In this document: in pieces, positions 1 to 12,211 of the stretch
How positions within the stretch are numbered: the first letter of the stretch is position 1
Layout of the letters: every line of letters begins with the position of its first letter
Assembly: GCA_001972305.1 (NCBI GenBank)
Contig: BDDD01001798.1
Span: 1-64,000, forward strand
Direction: 5' to 3'
Length of the DNA: 64,000 nt
Source: Cephalotus follicularis
Lineage: Eukaryota; Streptophyta; Magnoliopsida; Oxalidales; Cephalotaceae
Notes under the pieces: model-generated
The model's database searches: none
The model's input: the letters and a program-made list of their open reading frames with translations, nothing else
What the model was told of the DNA's origin: nothing
Position numbers and translations under genes: made by a program

Positions 1-423
1 CAACATAAATACGAATCAAAACAGATACGAATCAAAACAGAACAGTTACGAATCATAACAGATCAGTTATGAATCATAACAAAACGAAACCAAAACTGTA
101 TCTGAGATAAAGCAGTTTACCCAAACGAAACAGTATCCGAAACAAAACAATATCATGCTCAGTACAGTATCTGAAATAAACATGATACGATACAAAACAT
201 TTTACAAAACGATACACTTTACGAAACAAAATAGAACAATTTATGGAACAAAAGAAAACAGTTTCTGAATAGTATAAAACAAACAGATTTCAGAACAAAA
301 CAAAACATTAAACGATAACTTGAAGTAGTAAGATTTCAAAGTTAACTCCAAACAGAAATCTTAAGCAATATATCAGTTTAAAACATGCTTTGTAAACGCC
401 CATAGCAAAACATATAATCAAGT

Positions 424-655
424 TCATAGCTTTGAAAACGTAAAGCATACCTTTCCAAAACATAGGTTCCATAACTTTCAAAACATACACGAAACCTTTC
501 AAAACATAAGTTCCATACTTTGAAAACATAAAGCATATCTTTCCCAAAACATAGGTTCCATAACTTTCAAAACATACACGAAAGCTTTCAAAACATAAGT
601 TCCATACTTTGAAAACATAAAGCATATCTTTCCCAAAACATAGGTTCCATAACTG
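424..655. repeat. 89-bp tandem repeat inside A1
   Basis: The block beginning CATAGGTTCCATAAC starts at 461, 550 and 639, giving an 89-base period. Partial unit sequence also lies just left of 461. A2 has only one degenerate copy at the matching place (about 6690-6760), so the expansion is specific to A1. It accounts for a 123-codon minus-strand open frame at 308-679, which I do not call a gene. Confidence 0.85.
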
Positions 656-2399
656 AGCACCAAAACATATCAGAAACACATCGCAGCAAGGGAGTAGCTA
701 ATTCCACATTGCCAAATAGAATTGCAGTGTACGGAAAAAAAAAAAAAAAACCAAAAACCCAAAACATATCCCAATAACATATAACTAGGATCGATCCATA
801 CGCCTCTATCACAAATCCGATCTACGGATATCACAGAGAGACGCCATAAACAAATAACACAGTTAAGGAAAGTGACATGCCCCCGTGACAGGCTCACAGC
901 ATGCCTATGGTACCCCCATAGGTGGTTATAAAAGCTCAGTATATCACCATTTCAAAAACTATGATTTCATCGAATCATTTAAAACACATAGAAAGATTCC
1001 CAAAACAAAATCATAAATCGTTCTCAAACGATATAAACACATGCTTTCATAATCGGAAAAATCAACTCCTTTAATTTCACAATAAAGAAATGATTAGATA
1101 ACATTTCGTAAACACCTTATACTGATTTAATAAAGTCAGAATATTTACCTCATAAAATATTAAACGACTTATTTTCAAAACCCAAATATATGGAATTCTT
1201 AAACCAAAAGAAAACATATTCATAAAAGAAATGATAACAAAACCAGAACATGTATTTAATCTCAAACAGAACTGAAACAGTAAGAATGTGTCAAGGAACG
1301 AAGAATCCGTACGAAAAACATATCTGAATTCATTTCAATAAAATCGGAGGATAATGACCCAAAAATGAAGAAATCCGAACGTTTTCACAATCAGAAATCA
1401 ACTCATTTTAATTCACCATAAAAGAGATGATCGCATAGCATTCCATAAACAAATCGTAACTGAGCATATATAAAGTCAGAACATTTAATTTCGTAAACAT
1501 GTCAAGACTGACTTTAGTTACAGAACGTGTCAAAACTCGAAACATGACAGAGTTCATAAAATCCAAAGGAACATACTTATGAAACAGGGTTTATTTCAAA
1601 TAAATTGGATAGCCCAAGAACGATAAAATCCGTACTTCCAAAACAGAAACTGAATTTATTACGATCAAATCAGAAAGATAACCAAAGAACGAAAGCATCC
1701 GTACTTTATTTCTGAAACATATCATAAAACATAACGAGGTCTATAAAACGAGAACATAACATCAAACTGATTTTAGTTCGATAATCAGATAGCCAAGGAA
1801 CGATAGAAATCCGTACAAAAACATAACCGACCTTATTTCAATAAAACCGACAAAGAAATCCAAAACAAAGATAATCCGTACAATAACGAAAGATAAAACC
1901 GAAATTTATTCTTTAACAAACCAGTAGGAGGGTATCAAAGAAACGAAAATCCGTACCTCATACAGTCACCAAAACAACCTCAAGAATATATATCAAAACT
2001 TCTCTAGACCGCTCATCGGTTGTTGCAAACATCTAACAGAAATAAAATCGTTCTCATAAGGACTTGAAATAAAATCATACATCAACTCATGGGTCATTGT
2101 AACTGTTCATGACCATATAACATAATGATAGGTTTATTAAGTCCAATTCGTAGAAGTCTCATCTAGACATAATTTCGAATCCACTAAGGTAAGTCCAATT
2201 TGTCCAATTCATCCAATTACGAATCATAATACTAGTTCAGCTCATAATATCGTAAAACGATTACATAAATACATAATTGAATCGAAAACAGAATGTAACG
2301 GAGTAAGGTTCAGATTTTACCGAAAGCAGTCGAAACAGCGCACAGGGCCATAATCACATCACGGAACTGGAACGGATCACACCTACGAGAAGAGCGGAG

Positions 2400-2950
2400 T
2401 TGGAAACTGTCCAAAAAGAATTTCTCGCCGGAGGGTCACCGGCGAGTGGGCTCACGCGCCGCCGCTGGCCGGCGCGTGGGTGTCACGCGTCGTCGGTCAG
2501 TCACCAAAAGGAGCCGATCTGGACCATTTGAGGCCGGTGATGTCATATCTAGGGCGCGTTTGGCTTGAAACCGCCGCGTTTGGCCGGAATAGAAGCTTTT
2601 GACCGCAGCTTGAGTTGTCGCCGATCTGCTTTTCCGACGTCGTCAGGGGTCGAGGCTGGTCGGGTTCGCTTCCTCTCGACGCCAGGATGCCGAATATGTG
2701 GTTGCCTTGTCGAGCCGATCACCAGAGAGGGAGAATCGACGCCAAACAGGTCCGGGAGAGAGAAGTCATCGCGCACGCCGGAGGAGACGTCGGCCGGTGC
2801 AGGGGTTGGGTGCGGTGGACTCAGGGCATTGCGGGGGTTCGACCGGTACCTTCGCCGGTGCCATATCGGTACCGATGGCGACGACAGCAGGTGAGAGGGG
2901 AGAGAGAACGGGAGAGAGAGAGAGAGGTGGTCAGGAGAGAGAGAGAAATA
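2400..2950. other. GC-rich island plus GA microsatellite in LTR A1
   Basis: About 480 bases of GC-rich, CpG-rich sequence (2400-2890) stand out in an AT-rich LTR. They are followed by a GAGAGA tract at about 2890-2945. The same island with the same order occurs in A2 (8140-8700). Several overlapping open frames on both strands come from the base composition. It may be a promoter or leader region, or an old captured host segment; the sequence does not decide. Confidence 0.55.
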
Positions 2951-3189
2951 CAAGTTTTAACACAAAATGGGGTTTCTTTTGTTAAAAATGCTGAAAATGG
3001 TTTTTAACACAAAAATAAAAAGCCAAAAAAATTATTTTATCAAATCATGGAGATAATATCAAAACCCACTGGCTAAGACTAAAACCCGCTTAGCCAAGCC
3101 AAAAGCAAAACAAACTGAAAACAAATAGGCAGCCCACACGAAACAAATCGGAAAGCTCAAAAATCTATACAGAAAAATGGGATATTACA

Positions 3190-5108
3190 CAGTCGACTAA
3201 CAAGAGGTGGCAGTCGACTACACAACAGAGCCAGCCGACTACACAACCTGGATTTGCAAACAGTCGACTGAAATAAAGAACCAGCCGACTACACAAGACA
3301 ACCAATCGACTGCATTCATAGGGCAGCCGACTGTCCTGGTCGACAAAAACCAGAAATATGGCATATTGATGCAATTTTGCTGCCCAAACACAATTCCTTC
3401 AATACCAGACGATTACCAACATTAGGAACAACTTTATATGACATGTAAAACCACATTATATCACTGAATTTGACAGAATCCTATTAACAGAAAATTATTC
3501 CAATGTGGTAGAGACCTTAAACCATGGCTTACCAATTCACAATCCAATTCTGTCCAATTATAATGATCATATGCATCAACAACCGATTATATGACACTCT
3601 CTAGACATTTACAAACTGCTATAACCATAGAACTTATTTACCAGAAAAGCAAGAAGGCAGATTGTAGGACAATTTCCTCTCTAACAACCTATAGCCTTTG
3701 AATTCAATAAACAGCAAAATAAGGCCAATCACCATGACATAACAACATGGAAACCAACCTGATTGACGTCCAAAAACAGTTGTAGAAACACCAATTCGAA
3801 TGACACAGTGGCTGCTCAAAACAAAAGAAAAAGAAAGGAAGCAAGTCGACTACACAACCTGAATTTGCAGACAGTCGACTGAAATAAAGAACCAGTCGAC
3901 TACACAAGACAACAAGTCGACTGCATTCATAGGGCAGCCGGCTGTCCTGGTCGACAAAAACCAGGAATATGGCAGATTGATGCAATTTTGCTGCCCAAAC
4001 ACAATTCCTTCAATACCAGACGATTACCAACATTAGGAACAACTTTATATGACATGTAAAACCACATTCTATCACTGAATTTGACAGAATCCTATTGACA
4101 AACAATTATTCCAATGTGGTAGAGACCTTAAACCATGGCTTACCAATTCACAATCCAATTCTGTCCAATTATAATGATCATATGCATCAACAACAGATTA
4201 CATGACACTCTCTAGACGTTTACAAACTGCTATAACCATAGAACTTATTTACCAGAAAAGCAAGAAGGCAGATTGTAGGACAATTTCCTCTCTAACAACC
4301 TATAGCCTCTGAATTCAATAAACAGCAAAATAAGGCCAATCACCATGACATAACAACATGGAAACCAACCTGATTGACGTCCAAAAACAGTTGTAGAAAC
4401 ACAAATTCGAATGACACAGTGGCTGCTCAAAACAAAAGAAAAAGAAAGGAAACCATGAACTCAAAGCCTGCCAACAATACCTACACTGCCAATAACGATT
4501 CCTATGCAGAAATCATGAAGAACTAACCTGTTTAATGAAGTAAAAACACAAGGAACTCAGTGACTCTTCCAATGGCAGGTTCGGTAGCAATAGATATGGC
4601 AGAAACGGAGACTTTGACATGCATATTTATCTCAACAAAAACCAAAACGGGAAGAATAGGAAGAGAAGGAAAATCCTATATGCTGGATAAGGAAAACCAT
4701 ATGATTTTTGGGGAGATAGAAAGGAAAAGATAGAGTTTGTGAGGGAGAAGGAGATATGCAAGAGTGGGATAAGGGTGAGAGAGAGAATTTGAGAGGGAAA
4801 AGGAAAGTAAATAAAAGAATAGGATTTTGTTATTATTTTTAAAACCAAATCTGCATAATTAGTTTAATAAAATCAGTTTAAATAAAAATCATTTTGTGAA
4901 TATAAGGTAATAATTATGTATTAATAAATGGGTTTTTATAGTATTAATAACGCAACTAAATTATTCAACAAAAGCCCATACTGACAAACCCAAAACAAAG
5001 GCTGGTATCAGTCAGCCCAACAGCATAAACGAAACATAAAACATACCCGAAACATAAACGAAACAAATAAACCCGTAAGAAAATACGTACAGGTAAGCAG
5101 GGTATTAC
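3190..5108 (-). mobile_element. K: LTR fragment interrupted by A1
   Basis: The sequence between the end of A1 and a GGGTATTACA terminus at 5108 looks like an LTR. Read on the minus strand it begins TGTAATACCCTG, matching the other LTR starts in the window. It carries clustered CAGTCGACT motifs (3190-3350, 3843-3950), a 611-bp tandem duplication, and a GA-rich tract at 4710-4810. Its left part lies before the window or across A1. No coding sequence was seen. Confidence 0.5.
3230..4451. repeat. 611-bp direct tandem duplication in K
   Basis: ACACAACCTG begins at 3241 and again at 3852, and the sequence stays collinear for the whole interval. Both copies end in the same AAAGAAAAAGAAAGGAA. A few substitutions separate them. 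The duplicate open frames at 3634-3819 and 4245-4430 are by-products. Confidence 0.9.
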
Positions 5109-5834
5109 AGTAAGCTTCTGTTTTTGAATTTAGTTATTGTTATAGTTATTTAATTGGTATATACATATTGAATTTTGTTCTATATCTACTGTTAGCATGC
5201 AAACCTGGAATGAATTATGGAATTGTTGAAGGTTTAATTGAGTTGAAGAAAATTGGGTATAAAGAGAAGAATCAATCCAATTGATTCTGGGATAGCGAAT
5301 TGAGGTAGGATTTATGAAATGTTTTTGAAGATATAGCATGTATATTATGTTGAGTTGGTTTATATATGATTTCATGTTCATATTGGAGTGAATTGAATTG
5401 TGAAATGCATACTCTGTTACTGTGACTCGTAAGAACACAAGAAACTGTCGACGCTTAAGGTGTAATTGTCGACGCTTTAAGTGAGAATTCATCAACACTT
5501 AAGGAGGGATACCGTCGACGCCTAAATAAACTGTCGACGCTTTGGGAAGAAACTGTCGGCGCTTTAGTAGAAGTTGTCAATGCTTTGAAGGTAACCGGCG
5601 GCGCTTTGAAAGGGACAGTCAACGCTTAAGTTCCTGTTTCATGTTCAATTCTCCTGATCACACTGGATTCCGTATGGGATGATTCCAACAATCAGCCCTT
5701 GCTATGTGTAGTCAGATTACAGGAATTGAATAACGTAATCACTACTGTTTTGGTTTTTACAAATTGATATTGAGTGTACTGTTTATTTACTATTGATCCT
5801 TGAATTGCTAATGAATGTACTGTTATGCATTACA
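5109..5834 (+). mobile_element. J: left part of an old B-like LTR, plus sense
   Basis: Together with 8961-9944 this forms a decayed LTR-like sequence split by A2. It contains the TCGA motif array at 5442-5632. No coding frame is credible. The assignment rests mainly on the right part, which ends in GGGGTGTGA. Confidence 0.4.
5442..5632. repeat. Array of GTCGACGCTTTAAG-like motifs in J
   Basis: About nine copies of TGTCGACGCTT(T)AAG or decayed forms (GTCAACGC, GTCGGCGC, GTCAATGC, GGCGGCGC) lie in 190 bases with irregular spacing of 15-30 bases. The core GCGTCGACGC is a perfect palindrome. Confidence 0.8.
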
Positions 5835-8800
5835 TGTAACACCCCCGATTCGGAACCGGGATCACTCCCGATTCGGGATCGGTGTGTCACACAAAACTGA
5901 ACTAAAAACATATCAAAGATCTTAATCTTAATCATCATCAATACGTGGTGGTTCTAAAAAATCTGAAAACATGTATAATCATGGAACAAAAACTGAATCT
6001 GAAACATAATCGGAAAACTTTACCATAAACCAAAATGTCATATTCCAAAAATCACAATACTATTTAGATAACTAGCCTATACCCGACCATAACACTACTA
6101 AAAACATAACCGGATCAAACTCCTAGATGATCCTCTAACATAGGGTAACACTCTCATCACACTTACCCATGCTGCCCCTGAAAACCTGCCGCATGGAAAC
6201 ACAAAACGCGGCTGAGCAAACCTCAGTACAGATATAGAATCATAAAACAGTTTACGAACAGTTTATGAAACAAATCAGTTACGAAACAACATAATTATGA
6301 ATAAAAACAGATACGAATCAAAATAGAACGGTTTACGAACAAAACAATACGTAATAAAACCGTATTCGAAACAATGCAGTTTACCAAAACAAAACAGTAT
6401 CTGAAATAAAACAATATCATGCTCGATGCAGTATCTGAAACAAACACAATACGATACGAAACATTTTATGAAACAATACGCTTTACGAAACAGGAAAGAA
6501 CAGTTTACGGAACAGAAGAAAACAGTTTCTGAACAGTACGAAACAAACAGATTACGGAACAAAACAAAACAAACAATAAACGATAACGATAATTTAAAAG
6601 CAGTAAGATTTCAAAGTTAACTCCAAACAGAAATCTTAAGCAATATATCAGTTTAAACATTCTTTGAAATCACATATGCACTTTCATAAAAACCAAATCC
6701 ATAACTTTCAAAACGTATGACAAACTTTTCAAAACATAAGTTCCATACTGAGCCACATAACATAGCACATATCGAAACACATATAGCATGGGAGTAGCTA
6801 ATTCCACATGCCAAGTAGAATTGAAGTGTACGGCACTACACATATCAATTCTCATAACATATCATATCACATAACAAATAACTAGGATCGATTCATACGC
6901 CTCTATCATACAAAGCGGATCCATAAATCCACCTCATGGGATTTATTCATAACATTCAGAGACGTCGTAGACTAATCACACCGCTACCGAAGTGTCATGT
7001 CCCCGTGCCAGGCCTACGACATGCCTATGGTACGCCCCATAGGTGGGTATAATACTCAGTATTTTCACCATTTCGAAAACATTGATTTATCAAAATCACT
7101 TTAAAAACACATAGATATGCTTTCACAAAACATATTTGCAAATCGTTCACCAACGATATCATAACATACATTTCATAGTAAAAACACCAACTCATTTATT
7201 TTTCGCTATAAAGAGATGATCATTTCATAACGTATCATAGCATAAGAATAATAAAGTCGAGAACATTCAAATTTCATAAAATGTCAAAAACCGACTTTAT
7301 TTTTGAAACATATCGAAACCATAAAACATAACCAAGTTCATAAACCGAAAGAACATAGCATAAAAACAAAGATGATTTTCGTTCGATAAAATCTGATATC
7401 CAAAGAGTGATAGTGTTCGTACATATCCATTAGGCAATAAAACAGGTTTATTCAATCAAAACCGATCGATGATAACCAAGAAAGGGGATCCATACCAAAT
7501 ACAGAATCTGAAATTATCTCAAATGAAATCAGAAAGATAGCCAAGAAAGAAGGACATCCGTACTTCATTTACTAAAAGAAAACCGAATTTATCTCAATAA
7601 TACTGAAGGAGGTATCAAGGAAAGAGAATCCGTGCTTCATTCATAAAAGTAAAATTAACCTTTTTCTCTAATAAAAACAATATGAGGGTATCAAGGAATG
7701 AAAAATCCGTCTCTATGCAATCACCAAAATAACCTCAACAATATATATCGAGACTTCTCTAAACCGCTCCTCGGTTGTTACAAATATCTAACAGAAATAA
7801 AATCGTTCTCATAAGGACTTGAAGTAAAATCAGACCTCAACTCATGGGTCATGTACACTGATCATGACCATATAAGATAACAATAGGTTTGCTAAGTCCA
7901 ATTTGCAGAAACCACATCTAAACATAATTTTGAATTCACTAAGGTAAGTCCAAGTTGTCCAATTCATCCAATTTTGAATCATAATACTAGTTCAGCTCAT
8001 AATATCGCAAAACGATTACATAAATACATAATTCAACCGAAAACAGAATTTAACAGAGTAGGGTTCAGAGTTTACCAAAAGTAGACGGAACAGATAATAG
8101 AGACAGAATCATGCCACGGAATCAAAGCGGATCACACCTATGCGGAGAACGGAGTCGAAAACTGTCAAAAACGTGTCGCCGGAGACTGACGCGCGTGGGC
8201 TCACGCGCCGCAGCTGGCTGGCATGTCTCTGTCATGCGTTGCCGGTTAGACGCTGAAAAGGGCCGATCTGAAGTGTTGGAGGTCGGGGATCATATATCCG
8301 GGGCGTGTTTTCCACAACGCCGCCGCATTTGTCCGGAACAGACGTATTTGACTGTGGTTGACTTTGTCACTGATCTACTTTTCTGGCGTCGCCAAGGGTC
8401 AGGGCTAGTTGGGTTCACTTCATCTCGACGCCAGGATGCTGAATATGACCTTGGCTTGTCGTGCCGATCACCGGAGCGGGAGAAGCGATGCCAAACAGAT
8501 GCGGAAGAGAGAAGACGTTGCGCAAGCCGAAGGGGCCGTTGTCCAGCGTGGGGGTTGGGTCCGGTGGACTCAGAAGGTCATGGGGGTTCGATCGGTGCCT
8601 TCGCCAACACCATATCGGCACCGACATCGGTGACAGCAGCTGAGTGGGAGAGAGAACGGGAGAGAGGGTGGCGGGAGAGAGAGAGTGGGAGAGAGAAAGA
8701 GAAATTTAATATAAAATAGGGTTTTTGAATTTTAAAAATGTTGAAAATGGGGTTTAACAAATAAATAAAAAGCCAAAATTGTTTTATTTATTCATAGACT

Positions 8801-8960
8801 TAATATCAAAACCCACTAGGCTAAGGCTAAAACCCACTTAGCCAAACCAGGAGCAAAACAAACCGAAAATGGGCAGTCCACATACCGAAAAAAAATCAAC
8901 AGTCCACATAAAATAGCTTAAAAAGCCCAAAAATTCTATACGATAAAATGGGATATTACA
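5835..8960 (-). mobile_element. A2: complete ~3.1 kb solo LTR of family A
   Basis: The copy begins TGTAACACCCCCGATTCGG and ends GGGATATTACA, giving terminal TG...CA over 3126 bases. Flanks are TTACA on the left and TTGCA on the right, a possible 5-bp TSD with one mismatch. There is no internal region or pol sequence, so it looks like a solo LTR. It contains AAACAGTTTACGAAAC-type short repeats at 6240-6600 and the GC island at 8140-8640. Minus sense is inferred, with moderate doubt. Confidence 0.75.
8140..8700. other. GC-rich island plus GA microsatellite in LTR A2
   Basis: This is the counterpart of the A1 island: CpG-rich sequence followed by GAGAGA at about 8640-8700. A 202-codon frame (8111-8719, +) spans it, but the A1 copy does not keep that frame, so it is not annotated as a gene. 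Confidence 0.5.
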
Positions 8961-9944
8961 TTGCATATTACTTACAGTTATAGATATACTATATCTATCA
9001 AAGTATTTCATATAAATACTACTGTTCAAAGGATTTCAATTACTGAGTGCTATATGCACAACTAAATGTTTTCCACTGTACTGTTTTCTCAAAAATGAGA
9101 ATCGACTGAACTGTTTTACTGTTTTCTCTACAAAAGAGAGCCACTATTATATTACATTATATATGTAATAACTATACTGTACTGTTTGTGATTGATAGTC
9201 TGATGGTTTTGTGATCGGAGTGTATCACGGACTACAGAGGTGGGCCTAGGTTTCAGGAGTTGGTTAGAGCTTATACACCAAACTTATCTGCATTACAGAT
9301 CGTGACTATTAATTTCCTGCTAAGTTCTTGCAATACTGTTTATCTTTTCTATCATCATCGGAGTGTATTGTGGTAGTTAGGTGGTGCATCGATGGGGCTA
9401 GGAGGTAGTGACATTTTACACCCACTACTGGTCTTCGGACAACTGTACTGTTTGTACCCTTTGTGGTATTCTTGATAACTGATTGATTGTAGCCACTTGG
9501 CATGGTTTCTTATATATATTGGTTTATATATATATATATATATACCTTATTTTTGTAAAATAAACTTTCATGTATGATTACATTTATATATTCATTTTCA
9601 TTCATACTTCCTACTTAGCCGAGTAGACAAAAGGCTAACACCTACAATTTTAGATTAACAAGCAAGGGATTGGGACAAGTGCTGCTGAAGCTTTACTTTG
9701 AAGGTTTTTCCTTAAGCTTGTAACTGTATTTAAGTCGTACACTGTCATGTTATATTTACATTATCAATATGTAAGATATAACTTTTTATTGTAATAAGCT
9801 TAAGCATGTAGTATGGGCTACATGTGTATGCTATGTTGTACAATCCAGTATTATTTTATGCTTCTGCAAAGTTTAAAAGTTTTCAATTATTGGTAAATAT
9901 TTGATTAATTGGTAACCATGTGGTAATACAGAAACGGGGTGTGA
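8961..9944 (+). mobile_element. J: right part of the B-like LTR
   Basis: The reverse complement resembles the first kilobase of family B. The shared landmarks are the CTACTTAGCC...GGCTAACACC...CAATTTTAGATTAA block near 9610 and the GATCGGAGTGTATCACGG-type block near 9210-9380. It ends GGGGTGTGA near 9944, where E begins. An AT dinucleotide run lies at about 9528-9543. Confidence 0.5.
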
Positions 9945-10046
9945 AGTGGCTCCACAATTATAAACATGATCCACAAACATGCCCAGGTATGAAAAAAATC
10001 TACATCCACTGAAAGAAATCTTAAATCTCAACAAATGGGCTCCACA
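9945..10046. repeat. E background repeat, unit 0, left piece
   Basis: The TGGCTCCACAATTATAAAC... sequence matches E at 33685-33790 and 50688-50790. It stops at 10046 where element I starts, with CCACA as the left half of I's TSD, and resumes at 26827. Confidence 0.75.
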
Positions 10047-10243
10047 TGTAACACCTGTAATTTTTATAAATGAAGGCATATGTATATATGTATGAGAAAG
10101 AAATGGTATTTGGGCTTAAAATATGTTAATATTGTTTTTGGGCCAAAATTGAAAGGAGTGTTGGGCCGACTGTGAGCTCTCAGCCCACATTGTGAGAAAT
10201 GGAAACAAATGTCGAGCGAGTTCTAGAGCCTTCCACTTTCGGC

Positions 10244-10251
10244 TATAAAAG
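10244..10251 (+). promoter_or_regulatory. TATA box of element I 5' LTR
   Basis: TATAAAAG lies in the context CGGCTATAAAAGAGAAGG, about 200 bases into the LTR. The same box is kept in the 3' LTR at 24521-24528, so it probably marks the U3/R promoter. Confidence 0.65.
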
Positions 10252-10679
10252 AGAAGGAATTGGGAGTGGGGACGGCTATTGCATCTTTTGGTAAGGGGAC
10301 ACAGATATGTCATTGTCAAGAACATTCTTGTCACCCTTCTCTCGACTTTAAATCTCCCACTTTCAACCGTAAAAGAGCCATGAAACGAGTACCTTGGAAG
10401 GCGAAAGGAGAATCAGTGAAAGAAGGACGTAGATTGAAGGCAAGGAAAAGGACGGATTCAGATTTGTCAATCTTGAGGCAGGATCTACTTCTTCCTCAGA
10501 GCCTTCACTCTTTATGGGTATTGTTTATGAATGTTATGATGATGTGTGTGCTCATAATAGAATTAGGGAAACGATATAAAAGTAGAATGATCGAAATGTG
10601 TCTTACGTTTCTGGAACTAATGGATACTTGAGTTTCGTGAACGTGTATATATATATATTGTATTCTGCTGATTAAGTGA

Positions 10680-10902
10680 TACCATGCCGAGCTGTGTACC
10701 TTAACACGTTGTAGCACACAGCCGAGAATGCCGAGCAGTGCACTCTAGCACGCCATGACATGCGTCCAAGCATGGTGAGCTATGCGCCTTAGCACGTTGT
10801 AGCACACAGCTAAGCATATCGAGCAGTGAATTCTAGCACGCCATGACTTGCGTCCAAGCATGCCGAGCTGTGAGCCTTAGCATGTTGTAGCACGCAGCCG
10901 AG
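10680..10902. repeat. Satellite-like AGCATGCCGAGC array, left part
   Basis: Degenerate units of about 44 bases (CCGAGCATGCCGAGCTGTGC..., then CCTTAGCACGTTGTAGCAC) begin here and continue at 17738 on the far side of G. Confidence 0.8.
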
Positions 10903-11723
10903 TGTTTAGCATAAAAATATCTTGTTTTTAATGATTTATTTATGATATTTTTATGCTTGGAATAGACTACTTTGGTTGTGTTATATTGATTTTCAGTTAC
11001 AAGAGCAAAAGGACCAAAGTGCATGAATCATGTAGTAACGGGTCGAACACAGGGAAACGTTAAACTAGTTATAATTTATCCAGCCTAGGTGAAGTATGCA
11101 AAAACGAAGATTTAATTATTAAAAACTACTCCTGGTTGTTTTCTTCAAATATTTCTGTCTTCACACACACTTTGTCTGTCTGATTAAAATCCACAAACAT
11201 CTTGTCGGTGAAGCTGAAAGTTGGTGAATAAATGATGCTTAATTCAATCAACGGAGTCTACTCATATGGTTTGTCACAACGAACACACTTCGTATAGACC
11301 TAGCATGTATACTCATACGTCTTTCCACCGTTGCCGTACTTCGTATAGACCTCGCATGACTACTCATACATCTTGTCATCACCGTCGCACTCCGTATCGA
11401 CCTAGCTGCCGCTGGTTATCAAGGTATGATCGTTCAATTAAATGGAATTGTTCAATACAATCTATGGTGAGTTCCTATACCCTAAAACTGGTTTTAAATT
11501 ATATATTTTCTTCACTTCTATTTATTGTTTTGGTTCGTCTTAAAATTGCATGCTTTATTTCTTGGTATTTCGAATTCAGTGTCTTTAATTCTCGAAGTCT
11601 TAATTTACTGTTTTGATAATTTGATTTATTTTGCATAATTAGGAGTAGTTTTTGATAATTAAATCTAGGTTTTTGCATACTTCACCTAGGTGTGATAATT
11701 AAATCATTCTTTTTATGTGAACA
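10903..11723 (+). mobile_element. Element G left (5') LTR, rearranged
   Basis: It is 821 bases against 1436 in the right LTR. It matches the right LTR up to about 11025. Then, in place of about 650 bases (right LTR 16427-17075, with the promoter and TCGA-like motifs), it has a 116-base inverted segment, after which it returns to collinearity. Near its end it also lacks about 70 bases present at 17625-17715. Confidence 0.85.
11026..11141 (-). repeat. Inverted copy of the LTR 3' region inside the G left LTR
   Basis: This stretch is the reverse complement of 17573-17686 in the right LTR with essentially no mismatches by eye. It starts ATCATGTAGTAACGGG and ends CCTGGTTGTT. The direct-orientation copy of part of the same segment is missing at the left LTR's own end. 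Confidence 0.9.
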
Positions 11724-12211
11724 AGTTTTTTGGAGCCGTTGCCGGGGAAACGTTCTAAATTAGTTTAAATTTATTTAACTGATTCCTAGTATTTAGTTTA
11801 GATTTAAATACAAAAACAAAAAAACAAAAACAAAAAAAAAACAAAAAAAATGGTTTGCTTTATTTTGTGTTTTCTGCTTTAATTGGTGTGTGTGTTTTGC
11901 GTTAGTTGTTAATTCCCCGTGTGTGTTCCGTTTGTATTTTGTTTTTGTCCATTTCTACGTTAATGCATGACTATTTTATTTTTATTTTTTTCGGTTTATT
12001 TATTTTTATTTTTATTTTTATTTTTACTTTTATGTTTTTGTGTTTTTCTAACAATTCTAACGTAGTTTAAATAGGAATCATCATAACTTTTAACAACATT
12101 TTTACTTCATTTGCATAAACTTTAACAAATCTCTAACATAAATAATTTAGGTTCTCTGCTTTAGCCTTGTGTTCGTTGCTTTAGTTTAGGTCCTGCGTTA
12201 GTCTCTAGTTC
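11724..12211 (+). other. Element G leader with tRNA primer-binding site
   Basis: TGGAGCCGTTGCCGGGGAA at 11731-11749, eight bases after the LTR, is the Athila-type primer site with one change from the usual TGGCGCCGTTGCC. The rest is AT-rich untranslated leader. It includes an A/CAAAAA run at 11810-11852 and a TTTTTA run at 11970-12035. Confidence 0.75.

Larger units (their letters stand above)
1..3189 (-). mobile_element. A1: 3' portion (in + coordinates) of a ~3.1 kb LTR, family A
   Basis: The sequence aligns collinearly by eye with the second family A copy at about 6283-8960 and ends in the same GGGATATTACA. About 450 bases of the copy therefore lie left of the window. No retroelement protein is encoded. 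The minus-sense orientation is inferred from the position of a CTGAGG/CTCAGC block about 380 bases from one end, as in the other LTRs here. It is followed at 3190 by unrelated sequence with CAGTCGACT motifs (K), so it looks like an insertion into K, but its TSD cannot be checked. It is either a solo LTR or one end of an element outside the window. Confidence 0.7.
10047..10902 (+). mobile_element. Element I 5' LTR, part before G
   Basis: This piece is homologous to 24324-25150 in the 3' LTR. It contains the TATA box and the start of the AGCATGCCGAGC repeat array, where G inserted. The 123-codon frame at 10260-10631 is not kept in the 3' LTR. Confidence 0.85.

Noticed and set aside
308..679. 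123-codon minus-strand frame
   Set aside because: Produced by the 89-bp tandem repeat in A1; absent from A2.
2549..2953. 134-codon minus-strand frame and overlapping plus frames in the GC island
   Set aside because: High GC leaves few stops in any frame, and A2 does not keep the same reading frame.
8111..8719. 202-codon plus-strand frame in A2
   Set aside because: No recognised motif; the A1 counterpart is not open in that frame; low-complexity RE repeats at the end.
10260..10631. 123-codon frame in the element I 5' LTR
   Set aside because: The matching 3' LTR region has stops; the basic composition comes from LTR sequence downstream of the TATA box.
11266..11616. 116-codon frame present in both G LTRs (also 17205-17555)
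   Set aside because: Presence in both LTRs follows from LTR duplication. It consists of three short repeats and an AT-rich tail.
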